This document shows, piece after piece, positions 24,802-37,489 of a stretch of 64,000 bases of DNA (position 1 is its first letter; each line of letters begins with the position of its first letter). The notes under the pieces were generated by a model. That model had not been told where the DNA came from. It did no database searches and saw only the letters and a program-made list of their open reading frames with translations. This DNA is from Boswellia sacra (Eukaryota > Streptophyta > Magnoliopsida > Sapindales > Burseraceae). The position numbers and the translations under genes are program-made. The stretch is taken from the NCBI GenBank assembly GCA_013180625.2, contig SNVD02009623.1, positions 328,794 to 392,793 of the forward strand. The letters are read 5' to 3'.

Positions 24802-24947
24802 GATTTTATAAAAATTTTCAATGCAAATTTACATACGTACATTAATTAATTATATGTTTAATAAATCACGAAATCTAAAGGCTAAAATAGAGTATACTCT
24901 ATTCCTAATTAGATATGAAAATAAAAAAGAAAGAAAACCCAAATGAG

Positions 24948-25033
24948 GTCTCTTCAGTTCAGGTCTCCTTATGCATTCCGCATGGAAATCTCAGCAGAAC
25001 GAAAGTTTATGCAACAATAGCATCATCAGAGAC
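24948..25033 (-). ncRNA. snoU59: C/D box snoRNA, U59/snR54 type, copy 1
   Basis: Minus strand: a GTCTC stem, C box TGATGAT (plus 25022-25028), guide AAACTTTCGTTCTG, D' box CTGA (24991-24994), D box CTGA (24954-24957) and the closing stem GAGAC. The guide pairs with the 18S AGAACGAAAGTT stretch. All three copies also share GGAGACCTGARCTGAAGAG at the D-box side. It lies about 110 bp inside the intron from the first donor site. Confidence 0.85.
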
Positions 25034-25216
25034 TTTGAAATGAAATTGAAGAAAAGTAAACCCTAGACCCGCCAAAACCAACAAAACAAATTAAAAGAAC
25101 AGCAGCTAAGAAACGTAAAAGAGATGAAGGGAGAAGAATACCTGCTGAGCTTACGCAGCAGAACGTGGTGACAGTGTGCTAGCTCAGATCTGAATGCGAG
25201 TAAGGAGTAGATAGTG

Positions 25217-25347
25217 TTTTTATACAATGAGATGCCGAACAAAACCCTAGAGATCTTTTTATTAGGGTTTTATGACCGGGGTTACATATAATTGGGCTGG
25301 GTTAACACCTAGCCCACAAATTGACACTTTCACTAGACTTCGGCCCA
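25217..25347 (-). promoter_or_regulatory. SmD2/snoRNA promoter: TATA, telo-box and site II elements
   Basis: On the minus strand a TATAAAAA box (25224-25217) lies about 80 bp before the first donor. Upstream are a telo-box AAACCCTAA (25270-25262), an inverted copy of the AAACCCTAG type (25241-25250), and TGGGCY site II elements: TGGGCT at 25316-25311 and TGGGCC at 25347-25342. The combination of telo-box and TGGGCY is typical of plant ribosome-biogenesis, snoRNA and translation genes expressed in dividing cells. Confidence 0.65.
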
Positions 25348-26570
25348 AATAAAACGACTCCACCTACAAGGTTCTTTGGAGTAATTCTGTTAGCATTATT
25401 GCAACATGCATTCCACCAATTTTTCCAAGTTTTCCAGGGTTTTATTTGTCTTCTAGACTTTATGCACAAAAGTAAATATATTATTGACTAAATTTTGAAA
25501 TATAAAATAAGATTTAATTTTAATTTTTTAAGTTTGATTACAAATAGATTAATAATGTGTAGAATAAAAATCGTTAAAATTAAGAAAGAGATTAATTTTT
25601 TAATCTAAAAGGCTTTATTAATTTTGTTTGTAATTTTGCGTGCCTACCATTTTAGCTTCCACTGACGAGTGAGACTCGTTGCTGTGATTGTACGGCGGGC
25701 AGGCTGGTTAAATGATATTGCTATGTCACTTGTTTTAGTTTGCCAAGATTCACCTCCAAGAGAAATTCAAAGAAACTTTTTTTGATGAATTTTAGGAGTT
25801 GTGTACAAATTATTCTGATTGATTCAAATTAATATTTTTTTAAGTGCTCAGGAAGAAGACTAGATCCGAAAATTTCCATTTCTGTTGCTTAGGCTACATC
25901 CACAGCCTCTGTATATTCCGGAATTTCTAAATTACAGAACTTGGAATTTTTAACATGAGTTCCATTCGGGATTGATTGAACTACCATTAATCTCCTAATC
26001 CTAAAGTACACCATCTAGCGATAAATTTCAAAAGGCTTTGGTGCCAGGCTCCGGAAGGCAATACAACTCCAATGGTCCCCAAACTGGTCGAACTAAAGGG
26101 CATTAAGCAAAATACCTAACCCACTATTTGCAACTCAAGTAACAAATTGTGGAAATTGGAAACAGATTGATTCACTTTATTCCATTGTCGGAAAAAAAAG
26201 TACAAAATTGGTAAAAAGATCACATTTAGTAACAACCCTTCACCTGTCAATCTCTTTTCAAAAAGATTTCTTCTTCACACGGCTTTTAATGCCACAGCAT
26301 CAAAGAACAAAATCTCATAAGAAGAACCTGGCGTCCAAACCTGCCGCCGAACCCAAAAAAAAAAAAAAAATGTACAAGTAAAGCTTACATATTGCACTAT
26401 ATACAAGAGATAAAAATTGTTTCCTTTTGTATTTCAGTGTCCCAAGTAATTTCCCCCAACGGGCGCAGTCTGCCAGGGCAAGGAAGTAGTGTGGCTGAGT
26501 AGAAGAATGCTTGACGAGCACTTAAATGCATCCTTCGTTTTTACAATATGAGCTGATACACGGGTTTCTC
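25348..26570. other. Region between SmD2 promoter and CCZ1 3' end
   Basis: AT-rich. The part from about 26150 to 26570 probably holds the 3' UTR of CCZ1 (minus strand). No other gene was recognised. Confidence 0.45.
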
Positions 26571-29500
26571 CTAATCCAAAGAAAAAGCTCCATTGCAGTA
26601 CCTGCATGATTCATAGAAACAAATTATAGTTTTTTTTCCCATGGATTTAAGATCTCCATTTAACTTCATAACATGTGCAAGCAATAATTAACATTCAAGA
26701 CAGAAGCTGCCATTAAAATTTAACAGGGGAAACAATAATTGATTGTTCAATAAAATAGCACTGCTTTGGATAAAGAAGTTTTCAATTGACTACCCATCAT
26801 GGGCTTAAATACATTTGGGAGTCTTTCGTAAAATTTGAGGAATCTTCTCATTCTAAAAGAAAGTAATGTATTAATAAAAATTTATAGTTCATTTACACAT
26901 GAGAAATTGGAACAAGTTTATTGTTTAGAGAGATTTATTGACCATAGACTAGTCAACGAATTTCCTGCTAAATATACTTTTTCCTAACATATCTTCTTTA
27001 CCATGCACCACAAGGTGAGAGAGGCTTTTTGCCCTTAAACAGGATTTGATGGATTTTTCGGGTGTATTCGTTTTGTAATATTATGTTTTTGTTTTCAATT
27101 GGATTTAAGAATATATGGTTGATTTTGAATTATTTTGAATTTTGAAAAGAATATATTGTTGATATTGAATGTAAAATGTATTGGAAAATATGCAGTATAG
27201 AAAACAGGATTTGGATTAAAAAACGAACACACACCTTTTTCTGGGCTAAAATTTTGCTCTCTATCTACACCCCACCCCACTCAGTCCTTCCTCAAGCACA
27301 AAAACAATCAATTACTCCTTCCTAAACCTTTTTCCCTCTAAACGATTATTATTCACGTTTCTAGAACAACAAAACATGAAATATTACTAATTGTGAAAGT
27401 AAAAAGCAATACAATGAAGAAGATAAAAAATCACAATGATGACAATGACACAGCAAAAAGTTCATAAAATCACAAGAAAAATGCACTACCTGTTGCTAAA
27501 CTTCTCAAAAGCATCAGAGGCGTAAAGCAGTGTTTCGTTCGCTTTCTCAAGCACCATATAAAGCTCCTTCCCTCTTGTCACTCGAGCAATAACCCAAGCA
27601 TTATTCTTTGCTCTTATGCACAGTTCTAAATCTTTCTCAGAATCTGGATTATCATACTTTGCTCTGCTTTTCTCCAAATCTACCTCTTCTCTAAGCTTAC
27701 TTAATGAAAGCAAAGATTCCTGCAATAAATAACATAAAAAATTAATTGAATTAAATGTTATTATACCATCTTAAAACAATCATTTAACAATTATTACAGT
27801 GCTCTCAGCGTTGCATTTTAGACTGTGTCACCAGATACAATAAACTTCATTAGAGGCATTGACCCTTCAGACAAAAGCTTGAATTCCTGGATAACTTTAC
27901 ATGCAAAGATAGAATAGCACTAGAGATTACATTCACAAAGTTTGATTAAGATTAATAGTTCATTTCACTTGAACTATCTGAGATTTCTCCACACCAGCTA
28001 CTTCAGAAGACCGTTCCTAAAATAAACATAATTCTCTTGCAATTGACTCTATCCCTTAACTTATAACACGGAATCTAGCAACAAACTTCAGTTTACATAT
28101 TGGCCTGAAATAAAAGGTGAACAGTTACATCTGACTCCCTTAGGTGCCATGTGACCTAAGAAATTAAATCAATAATACAAAGTCATCTACATGGTAACTC
28201 ATGTTCTATTGCATACAGACAAGCAGATATGGATTTAGAATGGCATATGAAGAGGTATTGTACAGATGTGACACTGTTTTCTAATCAAGATTGATGTATT
28301 ACCATTGGGAAATAGAAAACTGCCTTTTCTTTTCCAAGCTTTTATTCATTTATTTATTTTTATATGGAAAATTGAACCACCTCCACGGAGGTTATTCAAA
28401 GATAAATGGACCCCGATGGTTTGGCAAAGTTGCAAAGATTTCCCTTAGAGTCTAACTAATTTAATGATTTTTCATTAAATCCCCTATAACATCATTACAC
28501 ATTTATACTCCATTATTTCTTAAAAATTAGATTGTATGAATGAAAATATCATCAAATTAATTAGATTTCGGGGGGAGCTTTTGAAATTTTGTCAAACCTT
28601 TGGGGTCCATAAATTTTTTTGGGAAACCTCACGTGAGATTGTTGCAAAATACCTCAAAGGAAAAGAAAAAAGAACATTGCCTTTCAAACAAAAGAGAAAA
28701 ATGTTCTTGAAGCCAAAAAGATCAAGTAATTTCGAATATAATACTTAGCAATATCCTTTCACACAAGCACGTGAATTTGTGCCAATGAGATGACATCCAA
28801 GGAATACTTAATGCAGGATACCGGAAAGTTTCTAATCAAGCTGAGAGTTGGGTAAAAATTCTTCATATAGAGCTTATAAAAAGTAGAACTCATGGAAACA
28901 AAACTTATAGCAAAAAATTGATGGTTGTTTGGAATGTCAATTAAAAGAGCTCTTATAAATTAATAGACTATTTGGTTATGTAACTATGAAAGTGCTTTAC
29001 AGTAATATATTACCAAAAAACTCTTATTATGGAGAAAGTGTCAGGCAGAATATCTAAAATGATATGTAGGTTTCAAAACTTAAAAATGAAAAATAATAAT
29101 AAAGGATAAAAAAGAATTAATCAGAGAAGCCAAAATTTTCAGCTATATAACAGAATTTTTATCACCTAAATCTCCTTTTAAGTTGAAATCAAACTATAAA
29201 ATGCATAGTCTACCACATTTAAGATTTCAACATCAACTGATCCACCTCCAAAATCACATGAACTCCACAATAATTGAAATCCAGGCTAAGAAATATAGCA
29301 AGATATGCATACCAGTAACCTAAAAGAACCAAATACTCTTATCAACTATATTGCACCAAAAATATTGGTTACGGACAAAACATCCTATAGTTTGTTATTT
29401 AAAGTTCATTACTGAAGCTGTCCTTCAAAATCTCTTACTGAAATTTGATGTACCTGCTTCATTGTCAAACGAGTACAACACAGCAAAGCAAATTCAAACC

Positions 29501-32500
29501 AACAAGTACCAACACCCTACATGAGATTAAATTCATGTCAAACAAATAATGATGCAAAAGAATTTAAATTTGAAGTTGCTCGAAAATGTTGTTATTCATC
29601 CAGCTAGAGGACATGGCATGGATAAAATCTTGTACGTTAAGCCAGAAAACTATTTGTAGAAGGAAAAATTGCAGTAGTGCACTTCACCTTGGTGAGGGTA
29701 GTAACCTTTCCCGGTGGAGAAGCCCTGGATATATTTCTGTCACCATCCACGAGTAAGTAGCGGTACCCGCTGACATGATATGCATTCTCACCACCCCATC
29801 CTTTGGATAATTTCTCCTCAACTTTTAATATCTTTAGTGATGCCTGAAAGATGCAAGACCATAATTAAATTCAGGAACTAGAGATGTATTCATCAGAAAA
29901 AACTGAAAATGATTGATGGCAAAAAGAAGAATTCAGCAAGAATCCACAAGAGACATGTTAAAAGTTGGCATTTGGGAGATGGCTCGAAGCTTGAACTTGT
30001 ATTATGATCTATAATAATTGAAAGTTAAGGGGTAAGACAGTGTGTGTGAGTATGCCAACATACATGCACAGGGAATAAGGTAAACATTGAAGAGATCATA
30101 GACACATTAGAGACATTAGAAATGTATACTTTCAACATTCTTACCACACACGTTTCCTTCCTAACTTATGGCTTCTATCATATCTACAGATATTTCATTG
30201 TTTGAGAATCTTTCTTTAAATTTAACATTTATCAGTCCTCCAATGGCTACACTATCTTTTCCCTTCTCCACTTTACAGTTTTCTCTTTAATTTTTTAAAG
30301 ATGCTAATGATAATTTCAAAATTTTTTCCATTCTCTTCATTTTCCATACTTAACATCTGGCACCATCTACTAATTCAAGCTGATATATGCAAAATAAGAT
30401 CAAAGTAACACCATTTCATCAACAAAATTAAATAGATTTTAGTCATGTTGCGTGACTTGGAGAATATTTCCACAGAATTCAGATTTAAGCAGCAAAATGC
30501 AATAATTCAAGGGTCATGATTGAAGGGTAATAAACAAAGGCTAAGCTAACAAGAAGATGAATGTTTCAAAAAGAAGTTAAAAGTAGAAGATATAAAAATC
30601 ACCAAAGTAAGTAAGAAACTAACATTTTCAATAATTTGTTGTTTTACTGCTGTAAGACCTTGCTCTCCATTAATAATGGAGGAAACAGGAATAAGAAGGA
30701 TTAAGGTAAGGCTTCTATATTGATAGGGGCAAAGATACATTTCCTCTCCAGTCTGCTGCAGCCAGACTGTTGGGGTGGCACAAACCAAGCTACTAGCATC
30801 AACACCCCATATATCTGTAGAAAGAAAACCATCCTTCCCCTTGGACCATTTACCATGTTGCAATGCTCGTGCAACATGATTAGCACTGTCTCTGCCAGGT
30901 GAGGTACCACTTGAAGCATAAATCTGTTCTGAAACAGAACCAGCTTGGGTCAAGATAGACCCTGAAGCACCATGAGAGGAGGCACTTCCTCTGCGTAAAT
31001 AGGACCAAGAACTTGCTCCACCAGATAGAGCATGTGGGCTTAACCTCAGAACAGCATAGGTAAATAAGTTTATGGTGTCATCCTGATAAAAAGATTGTAA
31101 TGAAGATTAGTGCTTGGCAAAGGAAATGCCAGAATTCAGCTAAAAATTCAATTCTTAAGGATCTCATCAACTTTAAGGATAACAGACAATGGGCATTGAT
31201 GATTCAAATGGGCTTTGAAGATGTAATCATACCGGAGAAAATGTTGTGGACACCAGCAGGTCATGGAATAAAATCAAGGAATAGCATGTTGTGTTTCCAG
31301 CACAAGATTCCAGTATCCTGACCAGTGACTGCAAATATGAAATGAAAAAAATCAGAATTATTGAAAACAACAAATTCCATCATGCTCTGCTTGTATGCGA
31401 CAAACTTATATGTTTATACAAAATAGATTTTTTTTTCTTTTATTATAGATAAATGCAATAAGCTTGAAATCCTTCCTTTAAAAGATTGTAGTTAAGGTGG
31501 AAAAATTTGAAACTTAAATCCTTTGAGATATAATAGACAAAATATGTATACATTTTTCCTAACTCATCTTGAAAACAACTAAGAATTATTTATAAAATTA
31601 ACCAACAAGCACCCCTTTATTAGTTTATCAACACTAGCTCTAGTTCTTTCTTCTAAATGAATGAAAGTTAAACAATCAGAGAGATGCTCTATTACTCTCC
31701 CATATCTCAATTTGAGAAATACCAAACTTCAAATATTCAAGTAATAACAAAAAAGAATCGAAAACTGTCTTCAGCCCTTTGAATATTCCAGAGCATTTTA
31801 CGTAATAACTTGCCAAATGAAAGAACAGAACCATCAGCAAACATGATATACATAAACTCATCATGTAAAGTTGTAGGTGGGTAATAAGGACAGCTTTAAG
31901 CCAATGCACATAAATATTGCCATTGATAAAATAACTGGTCTAACATTTCTAGTTAAGAGTGTGATGAGTGATGCCATTTCTAGTTAAGTGTGTGATGAAT
32001 GATGATGATGCTAGAAATGATATTGACAAAGCATATTTTGCCAAAATTTATTACAATAAACAAGGGAAAATTTTAAAAACACATTGATACCAATGCGTCA
32101 AGCAATTTCTAGAAATATTTGCAAAAAGAACAAAATGATGCATTCAACCATGGATGATACAATTTTACTTAACAACCTCTAAGTTACAATCATAACCTAA
32201 AAGGTAAAAAACCAAAACACTAAAAGAAGTTCTCTCAACAATCAAACCAATATATTAATACCATGAAGCTTATTTAGAGAAAAACATGAAGAACTAATTT
32301 TGCATTTTATATACATATTCTAAATACAAACCTGAACTTCAATTGCAGCCTCCCGCCCAACAGTCAGCATTTGCACAGTTCCACGCTCCTTTAAACTGTC
32401 ACGGAATGATGGTAACTGGAGTTTCTTCCCAACATGAAAATCTGCCTCAAAGAGAAAAGTTACAGTAAGGAGTGAGAAATAGCAACTTCAGCATTACTTC

Positions 32501-34188
32501 GGTAGAACAATTCCAATGGAGGCCATTTGATACAGCAGCTTCAGCATTACCCCAGCAGCAGTTATCCAAGGGAGACCGTTTGTGAAATGCTGACAATTAG
32601 TGACTCAACAATGAAATATGTTGAACCAAAACACAATGTAACGATGGATTCAGGGTAGTTTTTAGTAGGCAAATGATTGCAAATGACTTACCACTTAAAT
32701 AATCCATGATGAAAGGGTATAAATGAGATCGAATTAATCCACCACTAGGCTCTCTCTCAAGCATTGCTCTCAAAGATCCATAAAACATCACAAAAAGGGA
32801 GTGAACTTCCTTAAGAACCTTCCGTAATGCATCAATGCGCCAAATGGCTTCTAACTCCTTACTCTTTTCAACTACCTACAACAAGTTATAGCACTAATTA
32901 GAAACACTTAGCATATCTTTTTATAGATTGACGATGTAGATTGTTGCCACATCCTCCAAAATAATAAATAAATAAATTACCATCATATCAGTTTATGCTA
33001 AAAGGTAGATAGGAAACTTTTTCAAGTATTAAAGCCAAATCCACAACCATAGACTGGTTTAAATATAAATTTCTAATACATACTAGAAAAGAAGCCTTCT
33101 AGTTGAAGAAACCATGATGTTTTCAGAAATTTACAATCAGGCTCTAATTTCTCTTAGCAGCTCATAATTGACAATAGCCTTATACCAGTCTGTATAACTT
33201 AGTAAGAAATACAAATGGACGATGTATGAAGGGGTAAAAGCAATGGGCCTAGGACAGAATTAGACAGTTAGGTTAATGCACTTCCAACTGCTGTGGTACG
33301 TCTAACATAAAATATTAATAAATGGGAATAAAATATGATATCCTATATACCATCAACCATTCAAAATACATTGATCCAATGGTAATGACTTGTTCCATAA
33401 CAATGCAAGGAAATGGAGATATACAAGATATACACTCTTGCATAAAAAAGCCCACTAATTCCAAAACAAATAAACAAAGAAAATTCTTTATTCATATTGC
33501 GAAAAGTACAAGTCCACTGGTTCTGACCCATCTCTAAAATACTGATGGTTAAAATGGATTTCGCAGAGAGAAATTAATGCCAAAATAGAGAAGGACCAAC
33601 TCTAGAATTCAAGCTATAGAAGAACCACAGAAAAACATTCATGGGGATTTGATGGTAAAGTGTTACATTTACGTCATCATTATCATCTAAATGTTGAACA
33701 GAAGATATATTAGAGGCATTAACAGGATGGTCAAAAGGAAGGAGATACCATACCATCACCATCCAAATATCAGTTTCTGCCTCATAGAAAACATGAGAAT
33801 GCCTCTCTGCTTCTATGACCTCACATGCAGCCGCCGGTGAAAAAATTCTGCATAAAGCTCATGTTATATGCCTTAAAAAAGCCAAAATCCTAAATTAAAT
33901 TCTCGGTGCGAATAACATTTAAACTCATGAAAGCAATGATCTTCTGTTCTTAGCTTCCCCTCATACACACATATATATTTCAGAACTAAGGCAGCCACTG
34001 ACTGACCTTGTAAACGTGATAAGCCCTTCACTGAGCCCGATCACAGACAGTTGTGTCGAGAAGGGCAAATCAGCAGGATAGAAAAACAAAATCTTATCCA
34101 GCTCCTGCCCTTCATTTTGACCTCTTCTTAAATCAAATATGCAAATTTGTATGCCTTCACTGGCAGTGCTAACAGATGCCAAACCCAT
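26571..34188 (-). CDS. CCZ1: Vacuolar fusion protein CCZ1
   Basis: Nine coding exons on the minus strand: 34188-34007, 33847-33754, 32875-32692, 32441-32332, 31328-31233, 31082-30624, 29843-29688, 27719-27490 and 26601-26571. Every border is GT-AG and every phase fits, giving 513 aa, about the plant CCZ1 length. CCZ1 pairs with MON1 as the guanine-nucleotide exchange factor that activates Rab7 (RABG3) on late endosomes and prevacuolar compartments, driving vacuolar fusion. The N-terminal longin-type segment is clear (IQICIFDLRRGQNEGQELDK, then FSTQLSVIGLSEGLITFTR), as are the FHDLLVSTT and KWSKGKDGFL blocks. The C-terminal block is IRAKNNAWVIARVTRGKELY, ending YCNGAFSLD. ATG 34188 (MGLASVS) is the first in-frame ATG. 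A candidate leader intron lies at 34211-34402. The long penultimate intron (27720-29687) contains a MITE. No lesion is seen. Confidence 0.94.
28363..28655. mobile_element. MITE in the penultimate CCZ1 intron
   Basis: The left arm (28363 to about 28445: CACCTCC, GGAGGTT, ATGGACCCC, GGTTTG-CAAA, TT-CAAAG) and the reverse complement of the right arm (about 28575-28655) form an imperfect inverted repeat of roughly 70-80 bp around a non-coding core. Outer borders are approximate and no target duplication was found. The 70-codon plus-strand frame at 28536-28748 runs through the right arm and is not a gene. Confidence 0.65.
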
Positions 34189-34210
34189 AATTTCCTTCAA
34201 TTCATAAACC

Positions 34211-34402
34211 CTAAAAGAAAATTAGGAATCAAAATTGCATGTCAGTTGAGCTCAAGAGCCCTCAAAATTGAAATTAATGTAAGACAAAACGCTTGCGATT
34301 GAATAATTGAAAGATATTTTTGGGAAATAACAGTCGAGAGTAGCTGTAAAGAAACCCTAATTCAATTGTGAAGAAGCGAGCACGAGTCCGATAAAGACTT
34401 AC
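34211..34402 (-). other. Candidate 5' UTR intron of CCZ1
   Basis: Minus strand: donor CCCAAGTAAGTC (GT at 34402-34401) and acceptor TTTTCTTTTAG ending at 34211, 22 bp before the ATG. A nearer acceptor at 34345-34344 would make an intron of only 59 bp, so the longer one is preferred. Confidence 0.45.
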
Positions 34403-34789
34403 TTGGGATGAAGTGGCGAATCAAAGTGGTGAAATGTTGTGAGATTAATGGGAATCACATGAGAAATCTATCCACGTCAATGCGTTAGGATTTGAATGGT
34501 AGTTACCGGTAAATTTTGGTTATTGCAACTCTAATCGGGTATGATTTGGGTCTATTTAAGTTTGACCCGAATCAGATTTGACCCTTTCATTGCCCGGCCC
34601 ATGACAGGATCCAATATCCCGTGACAACTTAAACCCAAAAATACCCTTAAATTATGATTAATTTGATTTTAGTTGTTTTCATTATTTTAAAAATATTTTC
34701 ATGTAATCTACGTAAATTAATTAGATTAAAAATTGATCAAACGAAAAAATACGATACAAAATAAAATAAAAATCTCCATAAACTACATG

Positions 34790-35234
34790 TGTTGATGCAC
34801 GGTTTCCGGACGGCCGGGACGTGGGTCGGGAAGCGGGTTGGAGCTCGGGTGGTACGTCGGGTCCAGTCCTGCGAGCAAAGAAAAACAGTCAGGGGTGCCG
34901 GCGGTGGTGCCGGCGGTGACCCTCCGACGCTCAAGTCAGTTTTCGGCACTCCGGAATTCTCTGGGAGAATTTCCTAGAGAGAGAAGCTCTCAAAAGTAAA
35001 GGAAATCTAGAGAGAGAGTAAGTTCAGAAAAGTGTGCATACCTTGAGCAATAATCCGGAGGGTTTATATAGGAGTCGGTATGGGCCATTGTGGGACCCAG
35101 ATAATAGGCCCAGATAATGGGCTTCAGTAATGGGCTTACTGAATTAGAAATAATTAAGGCCCAGATAATAGGCTTCAGTAATGGGCTTACTGAATTAGAA
35201 ACAATTAGGCCCAGATTTTGTTATGGCCATAACA
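34790..35234 (-). mobile_element. Solo LTR (445 bp) with TSD ACATG
   Basis: The unit begins TGTTGATGCAC and ends GGCCATAACA (TG..CA ends) and is flanked on both sides by ACATG (34785-34789 and 35235-35239). There is no internal retroelement sequence, so it is a solo LTR left by recombination between the two LTRs. On the minus strand a CCTATATAAACCC TATA box (near 35060) supports minus orientation. It is the same family as 1-430. Confidence 0.88.
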
Positions 35235-35239
35235 ACATG

Positions 35240-35879
35240 TTATAATACTAAAAAAACTATTTTTCTTTGTCAAAATTTTCATTTTCATTGTAACTTAAAT
35301 TAAATTAAGTTTTAATTTAAGGATTCGATAATAAGCTAGAAACAGTAATGAAAATATTAATGATTGCATAAACTTTAATAGTATTACTTTTATCATTATC
35401 TTTATTAAGTACATAACGATTTGCTCTAAATATTAGAAGAGGTTATTAAAATTTATTTATAATGTTAGGAACTTCACTAAACTAATCTTAAAGTCGGTAG
35501 GTTTTTTCTTGTTTAAATCCTCTAATTTGGACGTAACCTAATATCCCAAATACTTAAGCAATAAGTTAGGTTGATATTGAACAAGTTTAAGATAGGAATT
35601 CTCATTGGCCTCGATAAATTAAAAAGAATTATAGATCATGATAGTTTTTCTAGGATTTGTTTGTTATGTTTAATTGATTCAAGATTGAATTCTACGTTTT
35701 TACTTTTTTTTAGTCGAAATAGGATTAGAAACTACTAATAATTATTTGTTTTGATTATTGATTTTTTTTTTGGGTATTATGTATACTCTCTCCATTTCAG
35801 CATTGCCTAGTAGTAATCAATATTGTCATCCTGCATTGATAGCAACACTTCATCGTCTTATTTTTCTTCTTGGCTAAAC
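35240..35879. other. Upstream region of the split F-box gene
   Basis: AT-rich sequence with no recognised gene; presumed promoter and leader of the F-box gene that starts at 35880. Confidence 0.45.
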
Positions 35880-36117
35880 ATGGGCAGCAAAACACATGAT
35901 TGGTCCAATCTCCCATACGACATACTCGGCATCATCACAGGTCTCCTCCATAGCCAATCACCAGTCGATTTTCGTCATTTTTGTGCCGTTTGCTGCCGGT
36001 TCCGATTCTCATCCCTGGCTTATATTCCTTCGAAAACCCTAACTCCAAGGCCAGTTTACAGCGAGGGTGGAAACCATTTCATACTCTCTAAGTAGGGACG
36101 GAGGGATATTGGGACGA

Positions 36118-36137
36118 GTGGGGGCAATTGCCCCCAC
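36118..36137. repeat. 20-bp perfect palindrome near the hAT left end
   Basis: GTGGGGGCAATTGCCCCCAC reads identically on both strands. ATTGCCCCCAC recurs 40 bp from the right end (about 49942-49952), so the motif is a candidate subterminal transposase-binding site. Confidence 0.7.
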
Positions 36138-36764
36138 TGAATTTGAAAAAAGTAGAAGCTTCTACGTGTGGGCTTATGAATATCTTAGGCCATTTCATAT
36201 TTATTGAACCTGACAATCTATTTTTTAAAATTTGGACTTTTCTCATTTTTTTGGGCTTCAATAATTCATTTACAAAAAATTTAGCCCATTTCAACTTTTT
36301 ATTACTGTTAAATTTGACAATATTTTGGCCCACTTCAATTTTTATATTACTTACTCAAATTAAACATATTATAACTCATCTCACTTCACTCTTTCTTCCC
36401 AATTCTTCTAAAGCACGGTCCCCACACATCATTCTCATAGCTCTCTCACGGTCTGACCCTCTGGCCTCTCACTGCACCATGAACTCACTGGTGATGGCTG
36501 ACCCTACTTGCAACATTTGATTCTCACTTCTATTACTTTATACTTTCTTTGCCTTATTTAATTACTTTTAGTCATAGATTTCCTACAAAGTAACCATACT
36601 TTAGACATTTCTCCGTCAAGACTTTAAATTTGAGGTAAACTGATAGTGTTTTTCATTCTCTTTATTCTTTTATAGTTATTTGAAAACTTATTTTCACTTA
36701 TTTACTTGATTTTTTAATGGTATTATTACTTTGTGAAATTTGCATGCTTAATAACATATCTAAT

Positions 36765-37320
36765 ATTTAAATTATGTCAATTAGTGATAATCCAAACTTT
36801 TAGTATTTTGGCTTAGAAAATTATCTATTTGCTAATTAGATTAATATCTACAATTATTCATTAGTTTAATAACACATTCTATTTAAATGATAGTTAATTA
36901 TAATAATCTAATGTTTAAAACATAACCTATTTATTAATTAGTTTAATATATACATGTACAATGTATTCATTAGGCTAATAACGTATAAAAAATTTAATTG
37001 ATAATTAATTAGTGAAAATCTAAGGTTTTATTACTTTTGCTTATAATATAATCTATTTATTCATTAGGTTAATATATAAAATTATTCATTAAGCTAGTAG
37101 CCTCACAACATATATAAAATTCAATTGATAGTTAATTAGTGATAATCTAAAGTTTTATTACTTTTGCTTAATTAGAAACATAATCTAATTATTAATTAGT
37201 TATATATACACACACGCATTTATTCATTAGATAATTAATGAGTCATAAGCTAAGGTTTTAATATTTTTGCTAAGAAAGATATTATGTATACATTTATTCA
37301 TTATGCTAATAACTTTTATA
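36765..37320. repeat. Degenerate tandem repeats inside the hAT
   Basis: Units of roughly 110-130 bp recur with the word order TGATAGTTAATTAG, AATCTAA-GTTTTATTACTTTTGCT, AACATAATCTA and TATTCATTAG. The same pattern resumes at 47081-47165, right of the MULE, which shows that these two segments were once continuous. Confidence 0.7.
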
Positions 37321-37489
37321 ATATTTAAACCCCGATTTTCATCAAATAACCCCCTCTAACACACATTTTCTATAACTGACCCCCTTTTCTATTTTAACTA
37401 TTATTGACCCATTTTAACATTGAAAAATACGAAAATATCCTTGACAAATAAAAAAAAGACAACAAACACAGAATCATATAAACGTATTC

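Larger units (their letters stand above)
23932..25141 (-). other. SmD2 leader intron hosting snoRNAs
   Basis: The non-coding first exon ends GCTCAGCAG at 25142 before GTATTC (donor at 25141-25140). The acceptor TTTGGACAG ends at 23932, and the next exon (23931-23889) carries the start codon. The 1210-bp intron contains three C/D snoRNA units in the same orientation. A second donor-like CATAAG|GTAAAC near 24271 suggests a possible alternative leader exon; this is not proven. Confidence 0.75.

Noticed and set aside
28536..28748. 70-codon lysine-rich frame in a CCZ1 intron
   Set aside because: Crosses the MITE right arm; no motif.
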